Shown: one piece after another, positions 35,330 to 42,785 of the stretch | How positions within the stretch are numbered: the stretch's first letter is position 1 | Layout: each line of letters opens with the position of its first letter | Source: Cupriavidus sp. AU9028 | Lineage (GTDB): Bacteria; Pseudomonadota; Gammaproteobacteria; Burkholderiales; Burkholderiaceae | Direction of reading: 5' to 3' | Assembly: GCF_019795295.1 (NCBI RefSeq) | Contig: NZ_JAIMCG010000002.1 | Span: 333,179 to 397,178 of the forward strand | DNA length: 64,000 nucleotides | Notes under the pieces: model-generated | What the model saw: the letters and a program-made list of their open reading frames with translations, nothing else | Told to the model about the DNA's origin: nothing | Database searches by the model: none | Program-made: the position numbers and the translations under genes

Positions 35330-36295
35330 ATGTTCAGCAAGCCGTTGCGCCAGTGTCTTGTCACCATTGCGCTGGTTGCCAGCGCGAGCGCGCATGCCGC
35401 CTATCCCGAGCGCCCGATCAAGCTGATCGTGCCGTTCCCGCCCGGGCAGGCGACCGATATCTTTGCAAGGGCGCTGGGCGAACGGCTGGGCAAGCAGCTG
35501 GGCCAATCGGTGGTGGTGGAGAACCGGGCCGGAGCCGGCAGCAATATCGGCATGGAACTGGCCTCGCGAGCGGCAGCGGACGGCTACACGCTGGTGATGG
35601 CCGGCAGCGCGATGGCGATCAATCAAACGCTGTACGCCTCGCCCGGCTTCGATCCGCGCAAGGATTTCCAGGCCATCTCGGGCGTGTTCTCCGTGCCGCT
35701 GGTGTTCCTCGCCACGCCGCAATCCGGCATCACGTCGCTGCGCGATCTGATCGGCAATGCCAAGGCGGCGCCGGGCAAGATCAGCTACGCCAGCGCCGGC
35801 ATCGGCGGAACGCAGCATCTGTCGGCGGAAATGCTGAAGGCGCAAGCCGGCATTTTCATGGTGCACATTCCCTACAAGGGGAGCGGACCGGCGCAGGCGG
35901 ACTTTCTTGGCAATCAGATTCCCGTGATGGTCGATTTGGTCACCGCGGCGCTGCCGCTGGTGCAGTCGAAGAAGGCCGTACCGCTCGCCGTGACCGCGGC
36001 AAAGCGGGTACCGCAGCTGCCTGACGTGCCGACGGTGCAGGAACAGGGGGTGCCCGGGTTCGAAGCGGTGGGCTGGGCGGCCCTGCTGGCGCCGGCCGGC
36101 ACGCCTGCCGCGATCGTCGCGCAATTGAACGCGGAGACGGTCAAGGCGTTGCAATCGCCCGAGCTGTCCAGGTTCATCACGGATCGTGGATCGGAGCCGA
36201 TGCCGATGTCGCCGGAGCAGACCGCGCGCTTCATCGACAGCGAGATCAGGAAGTGGGCCCCGGTGGTCAAGCGCTCCGGCGCGAAGCCCGATTGA
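35330..36295 (+). CDS. Tripartite tricarboxylate transporter substrate-binding protein (Bug family)
   Basis: This 321-residue periplasmic binding protein of the Bug/TctC family is greatly expanded in Burkholderiales. The signal peptide ([20 protein letters not shown], then AHA) is followed by [20 protein letters not shown], the family's ligand-loop signature. [39 protein letters not shown] and [17 protein letters not shown] follow. It keeps the two carboxylate-pincer loops. An AAAGGAG ribosome site precedes the ATG. No TctA/TctB membrane genes are adjacent, which is normal for orphan Bug proteins. The ligand (a carboxylate or related compound) is unknown. Confidence 0.93.
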   Translation: MFSKPLRQCLVTIALVASASAHAAYPERPIKLIVPFPPGQATDIFARALGERLGKQLGQSVVVENRAGAGSNIGMELASRAAADGYTLVMAGSAMAINQTLYASPGFDPRKDFQAISGVFSVPLVFLATPQSGITSLRDLIGNAKAAPGKISYASAGIGGTQHLSAEMLKAQAGIFMVHIPYKGSGPAQADFLGNQIPVMVDLVTAALPLVQSKKAVPLAVTAAKRVPQLPDVPTVQEQGVPGFEAVGWAALLAPAGTPAAIVAQLNAETVKALQSPELSRFITDRGSEPMPMSPEQTARFIDSEIRKWAPVVKRSGAKPD

Positions 36296-36321
36296 CGGCT
36301 GGAGCGGCCACCGCCATGGCA

Positions 36322-36346
36322 CAGGCCCTTCCGATGCAAGGGCCTG
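36322..36346. terminator. Hairpin between convergent genes
   Basis: CAGGCCCTT (36322-36330) pairs perfectly with AAGGGCCTG (36338-36346) across a 7-nt loop, between the Bug gene and the convergent repeat-protein gene. It lacks a T tract on the plus side. Confidence 0.6.
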
Positions 36347-36394
36347 CGCCGGCCTTGGGGTGACGCGGATGCAGGAGGTGGCAGCGGGTGTTCC

Positions 36395-36811
36395 TTATGC
36401 CGCGCCACGGGCGCCTTCGGTGAAGACGTCCAGGTTGCCGCTGCGCGCGCCATCGGTGAAGGCGTCACGGCTGCCGCGGGCACCATCGGTATAGACGTCG
36501 GCCGAGCGTCCGGGCGCGGCGGAGACGCCTGTGCGGTCCAGCCCGGCCAGCGTGCGGGCGCCTTCGGTAAAGATGTCGAGGTTGCCACTGCGAGCGCCTT
36601 CGGTGAAGACGTCATGGTTGCCGCGGGCGCCTTCGGTGAACACATCCAGATTCCCGCTGCGGGCGCCGTCGGTGAATGCCGAGGGCTGGGCGCGGAAGGT
36701 GTAACCGTAGGCGTCCGGCGTGCCGGCGGCGGGCGCAGCGTGGGCAGCGCCAGCGGCGGCGAAGACGAGGGTCAGGGCGGACAGGACGCGGGTAGCACGG
36801 CGAGCGGTCAT
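36395..36811 (-). CDS. Exported FT(D/E)GAR-repeat protein
   Basis: This 138-residue protein has a signal peptide (RVLSALTLVFAAAGAAHA) and a mature chain built mostly from seven repeats of the form [VAI][FY]T[DE]GAR followed by SGNLD, GNHD or GSRD. They start at about residues 45, 57, 68, 80, 106, 117 and 129, with a period of 11-12 residues. There is no Cys. The repeats alternate acidic and basic residues around an aromatic, suggesting a regular secondary structure or a multivalent binding surface. GGAG lies before the ATG. I do not recognise a named family. A lone-standing gene, convergent with the Bug gene. Confidence 0.75.
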   Translation of the reverse strand: MTARRATRVLSALTLVFAAAGAAHAAPAAGTPDAYGYTFRAQPSAFTDGARSGNLDVFTEGARGNHDVFTEGARSGNLDIFTEGARTLAGLDRTGVSAAPGRSADVYTDGARGSRDAFTDGARSGNLDVFTEGARGAA

Positions 36812-37069
36812 GATAATTTCTCCAAATTCGTTGATGTTGTTCGCTTGAGTTGCCGCGCTCTTCGCTGCGGCATGGACTCAACTATAGGGAACCGCCCGGG
36901 ACCAATGTCATGCGATCTTGCTATACATCGTTCAAATTTTTTGATTGCCGTTGACGCCGGCTGGCCACCGCCATTCCGGTAATGGCTGGCCGCGACATCG
37001 TGCGGGTCCGCTTTGCACGTAAAATCCCGCTGCCGCCGGACGGTTCGGCGCCATGTCTCTACATTCGGG

Positions 37070-38245
37070 ATGCACGTCGATCTCCTTACTCTTTATCTCC
37101 TCGCGACGGGAACGCTGCTTGCCAGCGCCGCCATGATGTTCTGGGAGCATCGGACCAATCCCGGCCGCAGCCGCACGCTGCGGATCCTGGCGGCCGGCTT
37201 TGCCACGCTGGCGGTCGGCTGCGCGGTCATCCTGTTCCGGCACGATGTGCCCGGGCCGATCGGCTCGGCGATCGGCAACCTCATCATCCTGAGCGGTTAC
37301 CTGCTGGTGCTGAGCGGCGTGGCTTCCCTCGACGGACGGCAGCACCGCGCCACCAGCGTGGCGGTGCTGTTGGGCATGGCCCTGATATGGGCGCTGCTGG
37401 GGCCGCGCTGGCAGGAACTGGTGTGGGCCCACGTCAGTTCCATTCCCATCGCCGTGGTCAGCGCCATGACCGCCTGGGAGATGTTCCGCTGCAAGGCGAT
37501 GAAGGGCCTGCACTCGCGCCATATCGTCGTTCTGGTCGCCGGCATCCACGCGGTCGTCTATGCTTCGCGCTCCCTTGTCCTGCCGTGGCTGGTGGATGCC
37601 TACGGGCCCGGCGTCCAGGCGCTCGCCAGCAAGATCACCATCTACGAAGGCGTGCTGTACTCCGTGGTGCTGCCGATGACGCTGCTCAAGCTGATTCGCG
37701 ATGAAACGCACGGACAGTTGCTGCAGGAGTCGCAGACCGACTATCTGACGCGCCTGGGCAATCGCCGCTGGTTCTTCGAACAGGGCGAGCGCCTCGTCGG
37801 CGACGGCTATGGCAACGGGCCGGTTGCGGTGCTCGCCTTCGATCTGGACCAGTTCAAGGCGATCAATGACCGCTACGGCCACCAGACCGGCGACCAGGTC
37901 CTGAAGGCGTTCGCGCAGATCGCGCGCGAGGTGGTGGGCGCCGACTGCATTCTCGCGCGCATCGGCGGGGAGGAATTCGCGGCGGTGCTGTGCGGCAGCG
38001 ACGCGGCCCGCGCGCACGCGCTGGGCGAAACCATCGCCGCCCGCTTCGCCGAGGCCGTTCCCGCCCGCATCGACAGCATCGGTATCCCGGCGACGGTCAG
38101 TATCGGCCTTGCCCGCTTCGATAACGGTGTGTCCAGCCTTGCCGACGCGCTCGCCATTGCCGACCAGGCGCTGTATCGCGCGAAAGCGCTGGGCGGGAAT
38201 CGGCTGGAAGTCGCGCAGGTCGGTCCGCCTCCGGCGGTCGCATGA
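37070..38245 (+). CDS. Membrane-bound diguanylate cyclase (GGDEF)
   Basis: This 391-residue protein makes the second messenger c-di-GMP from GTP. Six or so hydrophobic helices occupy residues 1-210 (MHVDLLTLYLLATGTLLASA at the start) without a recognised sensor fold. The GGDEF domain spans ~225-380: QTDYLTRLGNRRWFF, VLAFDLDQFKAINDRYGH, and the active-site loop ARIGGEEFAAVL with an intact GGEEF. No RxxD inhibitory site precedes the loop, so product inhibition is probably absent. The start ATG at 37070 lacks a strong ribosome site. The PD-(D/E)XK-like gene begins 15 bp after its stop and is probably co-transcribed. Confidence 0.92.
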   Translation: MHVDLLTLYLLATGTLLASAAMMFWEHRTNPGRSRTLRILAAGFATLAVGCAVILFRHDVPGPIGSAIGNLIILSGYLLVLSGVASLDGRQHRATSVAVLLGMALIWALLGPRWQELVWAHVSSIPIAVVSAMTAWEMFRCKAMKGLHSRHIVVLVAGIHAVVYASRSLVLPWLVDAYGPGVQALASKITIYEGVLYSVVLPMTLLKLIRDETHGQLLQESQTDYLTRLGNRRWFFEQGERLVGDGYGNGPVAVLAFDLDQFKAINDRYGHQTGDQVLKAFAQIAREVVGADCILARIGGEEFAAVLCGSDAARAHALGETIAARFAEAVPARIDSIGIPATVSIGLARFDNGVSSLADALAIADQALYRAKALGGNRLEVAQVGPPPAVA

Positions 38246-38260
38246 GGCGCCTCCGCCGCC

Positions 38261-39652
38261 ATGCCCCTGCCGCCGCCCTCCCCTCTGCTTGCTGATGTCC
38301 TCCCTACCGTCCCGCGGCGGTACCGCCTGCCGCCTCTGGATACGCTCTGGGGCGACGCCGGGCATTGCCACGCGGCAACGGCGCTCGCACTGGCCATCGA
38401 GCAGGCGCGCGATGCGGTGGCACGGGCAGAGGCGCCAGGCAAGGACCTCGAGGAGCGATTCACCGATGCCCTCGCCCGCATGGTCGGCGACGGGATACGA
38501 GCAGAAGGCGGCGATCCCGTATTGCAGGCAATGCTGCTGCGGCATCGTTACCCGGCGGTGCGCGAGTATGCCTCGCTGTCCGCTCGCGCCGAGCACGACC
38601 GGCGCACCATCGTTGGCGCGGTCAACACCCTGGCCCATCCGGTTAGGCAGCAACACATGCCGCCGGGAACCGGCCGCGAAGCGCTGGCCCGGCTGCAGTC
38701 CTGCGCGTCGTCTCGCTGCTGGCCCCGATTGCGGCAGGCGGCGCAGGACGCGCTGCGGATGCCGCCGTTCGACCAGGATCCGGCCCTGCAGGAGCGCCTG
38801 ACGCGGCTGCTGAACCACGAGGCGCTCGGGCGGCTGCTGCGGATCGACGGGCTGGCTGGCGATCCGCAGGTGCTGCGTTACCAGTCGCTGCGAAACGCGC
38901 AGGGACCGGGCGCCGGCAGCCCGAGTGCCACGGCGCTTGGCGTCTCCTCCCGGCAACGTGGCGCGGCAGCGGAAGCGACGGCCGCAAAGGCCGTCATGGC
39001 GCTGGCGCGGCGGCTGAACACGGTCGAGGGAAGCGAGCGTCAATACCGCGTCGTCACCTCGATGCGCGTGCCGTCCACCATACCGGCCAGCCATGCCCAC
39101 GCGAAGACCGAGTGGGACGTCGTGCTGCTGGTGCGTTCCGGTGCAGACGGCCCGGCGGCCGCCTGGCAGGTCTGCCTGCTGGTGGAAGTCAAAGCCTCCG
39201 TCGATGCGGCCACCACCGGTCTTCCCCGCCTGCTGCGCGGCCTGCAGCTGCTTGCACATGCCGAGGCCCACACGGTGTACGCGTTCGAGACGCAGCAGGG
39301 CACGGTGCAGCTGAGCGGCGAGTCGTTGCGCGCGCTGTCCCCCGACGCCGCCGATCCGCGCCGGACCGTGCTCTATTGTTGCGACAGCAGCGCCGACGCG
39401 ACGGCTCGCCTGCTCGGTGCCGCTACCCGCATGCAGCTGCTGTCGGCGCCGATGACGCTGGCTTTCGCCAGCGCGCTCGCCGAACGGCAGGATGCCGATA
39501 TCGAACCCCTGCGCACACTCTGGCAGGAGCTGCTGACATCGCCGCGCTGGCGAGCGGTGCTCGGCCAGTTGCCTCTGCTGCGCCAGGTGCGCGACCTGAT
39601 GGTCCATACGGCCGACCTGCTGGCCTGCGTCGAGTCGCTTGACATGCAATAG
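38261..39652 (+). CDS. Putative PD-(D/E)XK nuclease-like protein
   Basis: This 463-residue protein has no named family I can assign. The C-terminal half carries the layout of the PD-(D/E)XK nuclease fold: a helix Glu at 238 (RGAAAEATAAK), Asp286 at the end of TEWDVVLLV, and Glu309-x-Lys311 in the next strand (CLLVEVKAS), followed by a helix (TTGLPRLLRGLQLLAHAEAH). This is the spacing of a restriction-endonuclease-like active site, so a nuclease role is inferred. The first 220 residues are helical and Ala/Leu/Arg-rich. There is no signal peptide. It follows the diguanylate cyclase by 15 bp, but its weak ribosome site suggests low or coupled translation. Confidence 0.68.
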   Translation: MPLPPPSPLLADVLPTVPRRYRLPPLDTLWGDAGHCHAATALALAIEQARDAVARAEAPGKDLEERFTDALARMVGDGIRAEGGDPVLQAMLLRHRYPAVREYASLSARAEHDRRTIVGAVNTLAHPVRQQHMPPGTGREALARLQSCASSRCWPRLRQAAQDALRMPPFDQDPALQERLTRLLNHEALGRLLRIDGLAGDPQVLRYQSLRNAQGPGAGSPSATALGVSSRQRGAAAEATAAKAVMALARRLNTVEGSERQYRVVTSMRVPSTIPASHAHAKTEWDVVLLVRSGADGPAAAWQVCLLVEVKASVDAATTGLPRLLRGLQLLAHAEAHTVYAFETQQGTVQLSGESLRALSPDAADPRRTVLYCCDSSADATARLLGAATRMQLLSAPMTLAFASALAERQDADIEPLRTLWQELLTSPRWRAVLGQLPLLRQVRDLMVHTADLLACVESLDMQ

Positions 39653-39673
39653 TTTTATTGCATTTAATGGGAC

Positions 39674-39979
39674 ATGGATCCGGAGCAGCTCGATCGAGTG
39701 TTCAAGGCCCTGGCCGACGAGACGCGGCGCAGGATTATCGACCGGCTATGCGAGCGTTCCGACCAGACGTTATTCGAGATCTGCGCGGCGTTGGCAGCCG
39801 AAGGCGACAAGGCGTTGTCTCGCCAGGCCATTACCCAGCATCTGGACATGCTGGAGAAAGCCGGACTGATCCGGGTGTCCTGGTCGGGAAGAACGCGGGT
39901 GCATTCGCTCGACCTGGCGCCGTTGCGGAAAGCCGCCAATGTCTGGCTCAACCCGCATCTAAAAGGCAGGGGACGATGA
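39674..39979 (+). CDS. ArsR-family transcriptional regulator
   Basis: This 101-residue winged-helix repressor has the opening DRVFKALADETRRRIIDRL, the recognition-helix region SRQAITQHLDMLEKAGLI and the wing VSWSGRTRVHSLD. It belongs to the non-metal ArsR group (no CxC motif) that usually pairs with a glyoxalase or SRPBCC protein. Its stop overlaps the start of the VOC gene downstream by 4 bp (ATGA), indicating an operon. It probably autoregulates and controls the VOC gene. The effector is unknown. Confidence 0.92.
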   Translation: MDPEQLDRVFKALADETRRRIIDRLCERSDQTLFEICAALAAEGDKALSRQAITQHLDMLEKAGLIRVSWSGRTRVHSLDLAPLRKAANVWLNPHLKGRGR

Positions 39980-40371
39980 GAATCCATGTGATGAGCGTCT
40001 TTGTCGATGACCAGGCCAGGGCACTGGATTTCTATACGAGCAAACTGGGCTTCACGGTAAAGCACGACATCCCGCTCGGCCCGCACCGATGGCTGACCGT
40101 GGTGTCTCCCGAAAATCCCGAGGGGACGGAACTGCTGCTCGAGCCGGGCGAGCATCCCGCCGTGGGACCGTACAAGAACGCGCTCGTCGCCGATGGCATC
40201 CCCGCGGTGTCGTTTCAGGTGGACGATCTGGCGGCGGAGCACCAGCGGCTGCGTGAGCTGGGGGTCCGCTTCACGGTCGAGCCGATGGATGCCGGGACGG
40301 TCCGCATGGCGGTGCTCGACGATACCTGCGGGAACCTGGTGCAGTTGATCGAGATGAAGCAAGGGCAATAG
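39976..40371 (+). CDS. VOC family protein (ArsR partner)
   Basis: This 131-residue glyoxalase-superfamily protein shows VMSVFVDDQARALDFYTSKLG, the strand RWLTVVSPENPEGTELLLEP and a C-terminal VLDDTCGNLVQLIEM. The conserved Glu near the end and the first-module pattern fit VOC dioxygenase- or glyoxalase-like proteins. It is translationally coupled to the ArsR regulator. The pairing suggests induction by a reactive or toxic small molecule that the protein binds or transforms. This is inference from the family. Confidence 0.9.
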   Translation: MRIHVMSVFVDDQARALDFYTSKLGFTVKHDIPLGPHRWLTVVSPENPEGTELLLEPGEHPAVGPYKNALVADGIPAVSFQVDDLAAEHQRLRELGVRFTVEPMDAGTVRMAVLDDTCGNLVQLIEMKQGQ

Positions 40372-40396
40372 CGCCCCTGCCCTCGGTGTCCGCTCC

Positions 40397-41225
40397 TTAG
40401 CCAGCCGTCTGCCCGGCTGGCGCTCCGGCCATGACCCGATTGCGCCCCGCCGCCTTTGCGCGGTACAGCGCATCGTCGGCCCGGTTCACTGCCATGGCTT
40501 CATTGACGTCGCCCTGCCGCACCTGCTCCACGCCGATGCTGACCGTCACCTGACCTACGGGGTCGATCGGGTTCGACGCGACCACATCGCGGATCGTCTC
40601 GGCCACGCCCATCGCTTGCGACGCGTCGGTCTCGGGAAGCACCACCAGGAATTCCCCGCCGCCGACGCGACCGACGAAGTCTGTCCCTCGAATCGCCGCG
40701 CGCAGGATGGGTGAGCAGGTTGACCCGTTGCAGGCTGCGCACCTCGGCAAGCACGCTGTCTTCACCCTGGCGGACCACGACGTGCCAGCCCAGCCGATTC
40801 GATTGCACCGGGTTCTGCACACCCGCGGACGCAGTCAGATACAGCGACGTGTCGTCCCAGGCCATGAAGCGCTCGCGTGGAGCGCTGCCCAGCGCGTCAA
40901 GCCGCGGCGCCTTCAGTTCCGGCGGCAGGTTTTCCGGGTGGATGACCTCGCCCTTGTCGTTGAAGATGAACAGGTCGAAGTTCTCGGGAGTGGTATTGGC
41001 CGGCGCAATGGTCGACAGCAGCGCGCCAGCCCAGTCCCAGTGGGCGTGCGCGCCCAGCACGCCCTTGACGCGGCCGGATTCGTCCAGGATCGGCGCGGAG
41101 TAATCGATGAAACGGACCGGCTGGTCGGACGACGGCCGGGGCAACAGCTTGGCAAGCAGCACCGCCTCATGGACGTCGCCAACGAACGTTCCCTGCAATC
41201 CCGCCTGGAACCACGGTCGGCGTGA
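40397..41225 (-). pseudogene. Decayed Cache-sensor diguanylate cyclase
   Basis: Two reading frames contain parts of one former protein. The upstream part (to ~40710) encodes the second half of a dCache-type periplasmic sensor (QPVRFIDYSAPILDESGRVK, GVLGAHAHWDWAGALL, GWHVVVRQGEDSVLAEV). It breaks at about 40700-40712 and continues in another frame with the C-terminal half of a GGDEF domain (GTDFVGRVGGGEFLVVLPET, DDALYRAKAAGRNRVM). The N-terminal helix, second helix, HAMP region and first half of GGDEF, including the DxLTxLxNR motif, are missing. The active-site loop reads GGGEF rather than GGDEF. The product cannot be active. It lies downstream of the three-gene signalling module on the same strand. 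Confidence 0.85.
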
Positions 41226-41284
41226 ACGGCAGGCAAACGCGCTTCTTTAGTGCCTTTCCCTTCACTCCGCGAAATATAAGCGTG

Positions 41285-42781
41285 CTACCCTGCGGTGGGC
41301 AACTCAAAACTGACGATCGCCCCGCCCTCTGCATGGCTGACCGCGCCGAGCCGGCCCGAATGTGCCTCCATGATGGTTCGGCAGATGGACAGCCCCATTC
41401 CCATGCCGTCTTCCTTGGTGGTGAAGAACGGCTCGAAGGCCCGCTCCAGCGCTTCCGCTCCGAAGCCGCAGCCGCTATCGCGCACGCAGACGCGGACATA
41501 GCCATCCTCCAGGACCTTTGACGACAGCCGCAGATTCCGCAGCTCCCGCGGGGTTGCGTACATTGCCTCGACGCCGTTCTTGATGAGGTTCAGCAGCACC
41601 TGGCGCATCTGCACGAGATCGCCGCAGATGATGCAAGGGCTGGCGGACAGATCGAGGGTCAGCCGCACGCCATTGCGCTGCAGATCCATGGTGGTCAGCG
41701 ACAGCACCTCGCGGATGACGTCATTGAGGTCGAAGCGGGTCACTTCCGGCCGCGATTTGTCTGCCAGGGACCGCACGCTGCGCACCACGTCGGCGGCGCG
41801 CCTGCCGTCATTGACGATGTGCGTCAGCGCGGTCTGCACTTCCTCGATGTCCACCGGCTGGCGCGCGAGGAAGTTCAGCCCCGCGCGAGCGTGCGTCACC
41901 ACCGCGGTGATCGGCTGGATGATCTCGTGAGCGATGGAGGCGGTCAGCTCGCCCATGGTCATGATGCGGGAAACCCGCTCGATTTCCGCCTGTGCGTCCT
42001 GCAGCGCGCTCTCGATGGCCAGCTGCTGGGTCAGGTCCCGCACCACCACGACCACGCCGGTGACGCCCGCCTTGCCATCGATGATGGCCGATGCCCGGTA
42101 GTCGATCGGGTATTCGGGACCATCGCGGCTCAGCAAGGTGGCGCGTCCGGCCACCGCGCTGTCCGCTTCGGTCCGCAGCACCATCGCGGCCGGATTATCC
42201 ATCGGTTCCCGGCTTTCCGCGTGCACCGCCCGGAAGATCGCGGACAGCGGCAAGCCCATTGCCCGATCGCCGGGCCAGCCGGTGATCGCTTCCGCGGCAG
42301 GGTTGATGAAGGTGACATGGCCGGTGCTGTCGGTGGCGATCACCGCGTCGCCGATGCTGGCCAGCGTGGCGGCAAAGCGGCTCTCGCTCTGGCGCAGGCG
42401 CTGCTCGGCGGCGTACTTGTACAGTGCCATCTGCACCACCGTACGCAGTTGCGAATCCTCGAACGGCTTGACGAGATAGCCGAACGGCTCGGTCAGCGTC
42501 GCACGCTGGACAGTCTCTCGATCCGCATAGGCGGTCAGGAAGACGACGGGGATCCGCATGCGGTCGCGCATCGCGGCGGCCACTTCGATGCCGTCGCGCG
42601 CGCCATCGATCTGCAGGTCCATCAGGACCAGGTCGGGCGCCTGCTCCTCGGCGATGCGCAGCGCCTCCTCGCCGGAGCCGACGGTGGCGACGATGCGGTA
42701 GCCTTCCCGGGTGAGTTGCTGGGCAATGTCCCTGGCGACGACGCGGTCGTCCTCGACAATCAGGATGGACGCAGCGGTCAT
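41285..42781 (-). CDS. Receiver-PAS histidine kinase
   Basis: This 498-residue cytoplasmic protein has an N-terminal receiver (ILIVEDDRVVARDI, phospho-Asp55 in LVLMDLQIDG, Lys in YLVKPFEDS), a PAS domain (~130-255, GDAVIATDSTGHVTFINPAA, PAC-like VTGVVVVVRDLTQQL), an H box with His285 in ASIAHEIIQPITAVV, and a catalytic domain (NLIKNGVEAM, VRDSGCGFG, GMGMGLSICRTIM). The H box reads HEIIQP where this subclass usually has HExNQP. The start at 42781 lies 4 bp after the stop of the giant kinase gene. The receiver is probably the target of that neighbour or of the FixJ-linked relay. It is the last intact gene of the module. Confidence 0.9.
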   Translation of the reverse strand: MTAASILIVEDDRVVARDIAQQLTREGYRIVATVGSGEEALRIAEEQAPDLVLMDLQIDGARDGIEVAAAMRDRMRIPVVFLTAYADRETVQRATLTEPFGYLVKPFEDSQLRTVVQMALYKYAAEQRLRQSESRFAATLASIGDAVIATDSTGHVTFINPAAEAITGWPGDRAMGLPLSAIFRAVHAESREPMDNPAAMVLRTEADSAVAGRATLLSRDGPEYPIDYRASAIIDGKAGVTGVVVVVRDLTQQLAIESALQDAQAEIERVSRIMTMGELTASIAHEIIQPITAVVTHARAGLNFLARQPVDIEEVQTALTHIVNDGRRAADVVRSVRSLADKSRPEVTRFDLNDVIREVLSLTTMDLQRNGVRLTLDLSASPCIICGDLVQMRQVLLNLIKNGVEAMYATPRELRNLRLSSKVLEDGYVRVCVRDSGCGFGAEALERAFEPFFTTKEDGMGMGLSICRTIMEAHSGRLGAVSHAEGGAIVSFELPTAG

Positions 42782-42785
42782 CGGT

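Noticed and set aside
36395-36811. Repeated DNA that might suggest a CRISPR array
   Set aside because: The repeats are protein-coding, vary in sequence and have no unique spacers of constant length.
36932-39649. A 905-codon open frame on the minus strand
   Set aside because: It lies opposite the diguanylate cyclase and nuclease-like genes, is rich in His, Gln, Arg and Gly and has no family features. It is a by-product of high GC content.
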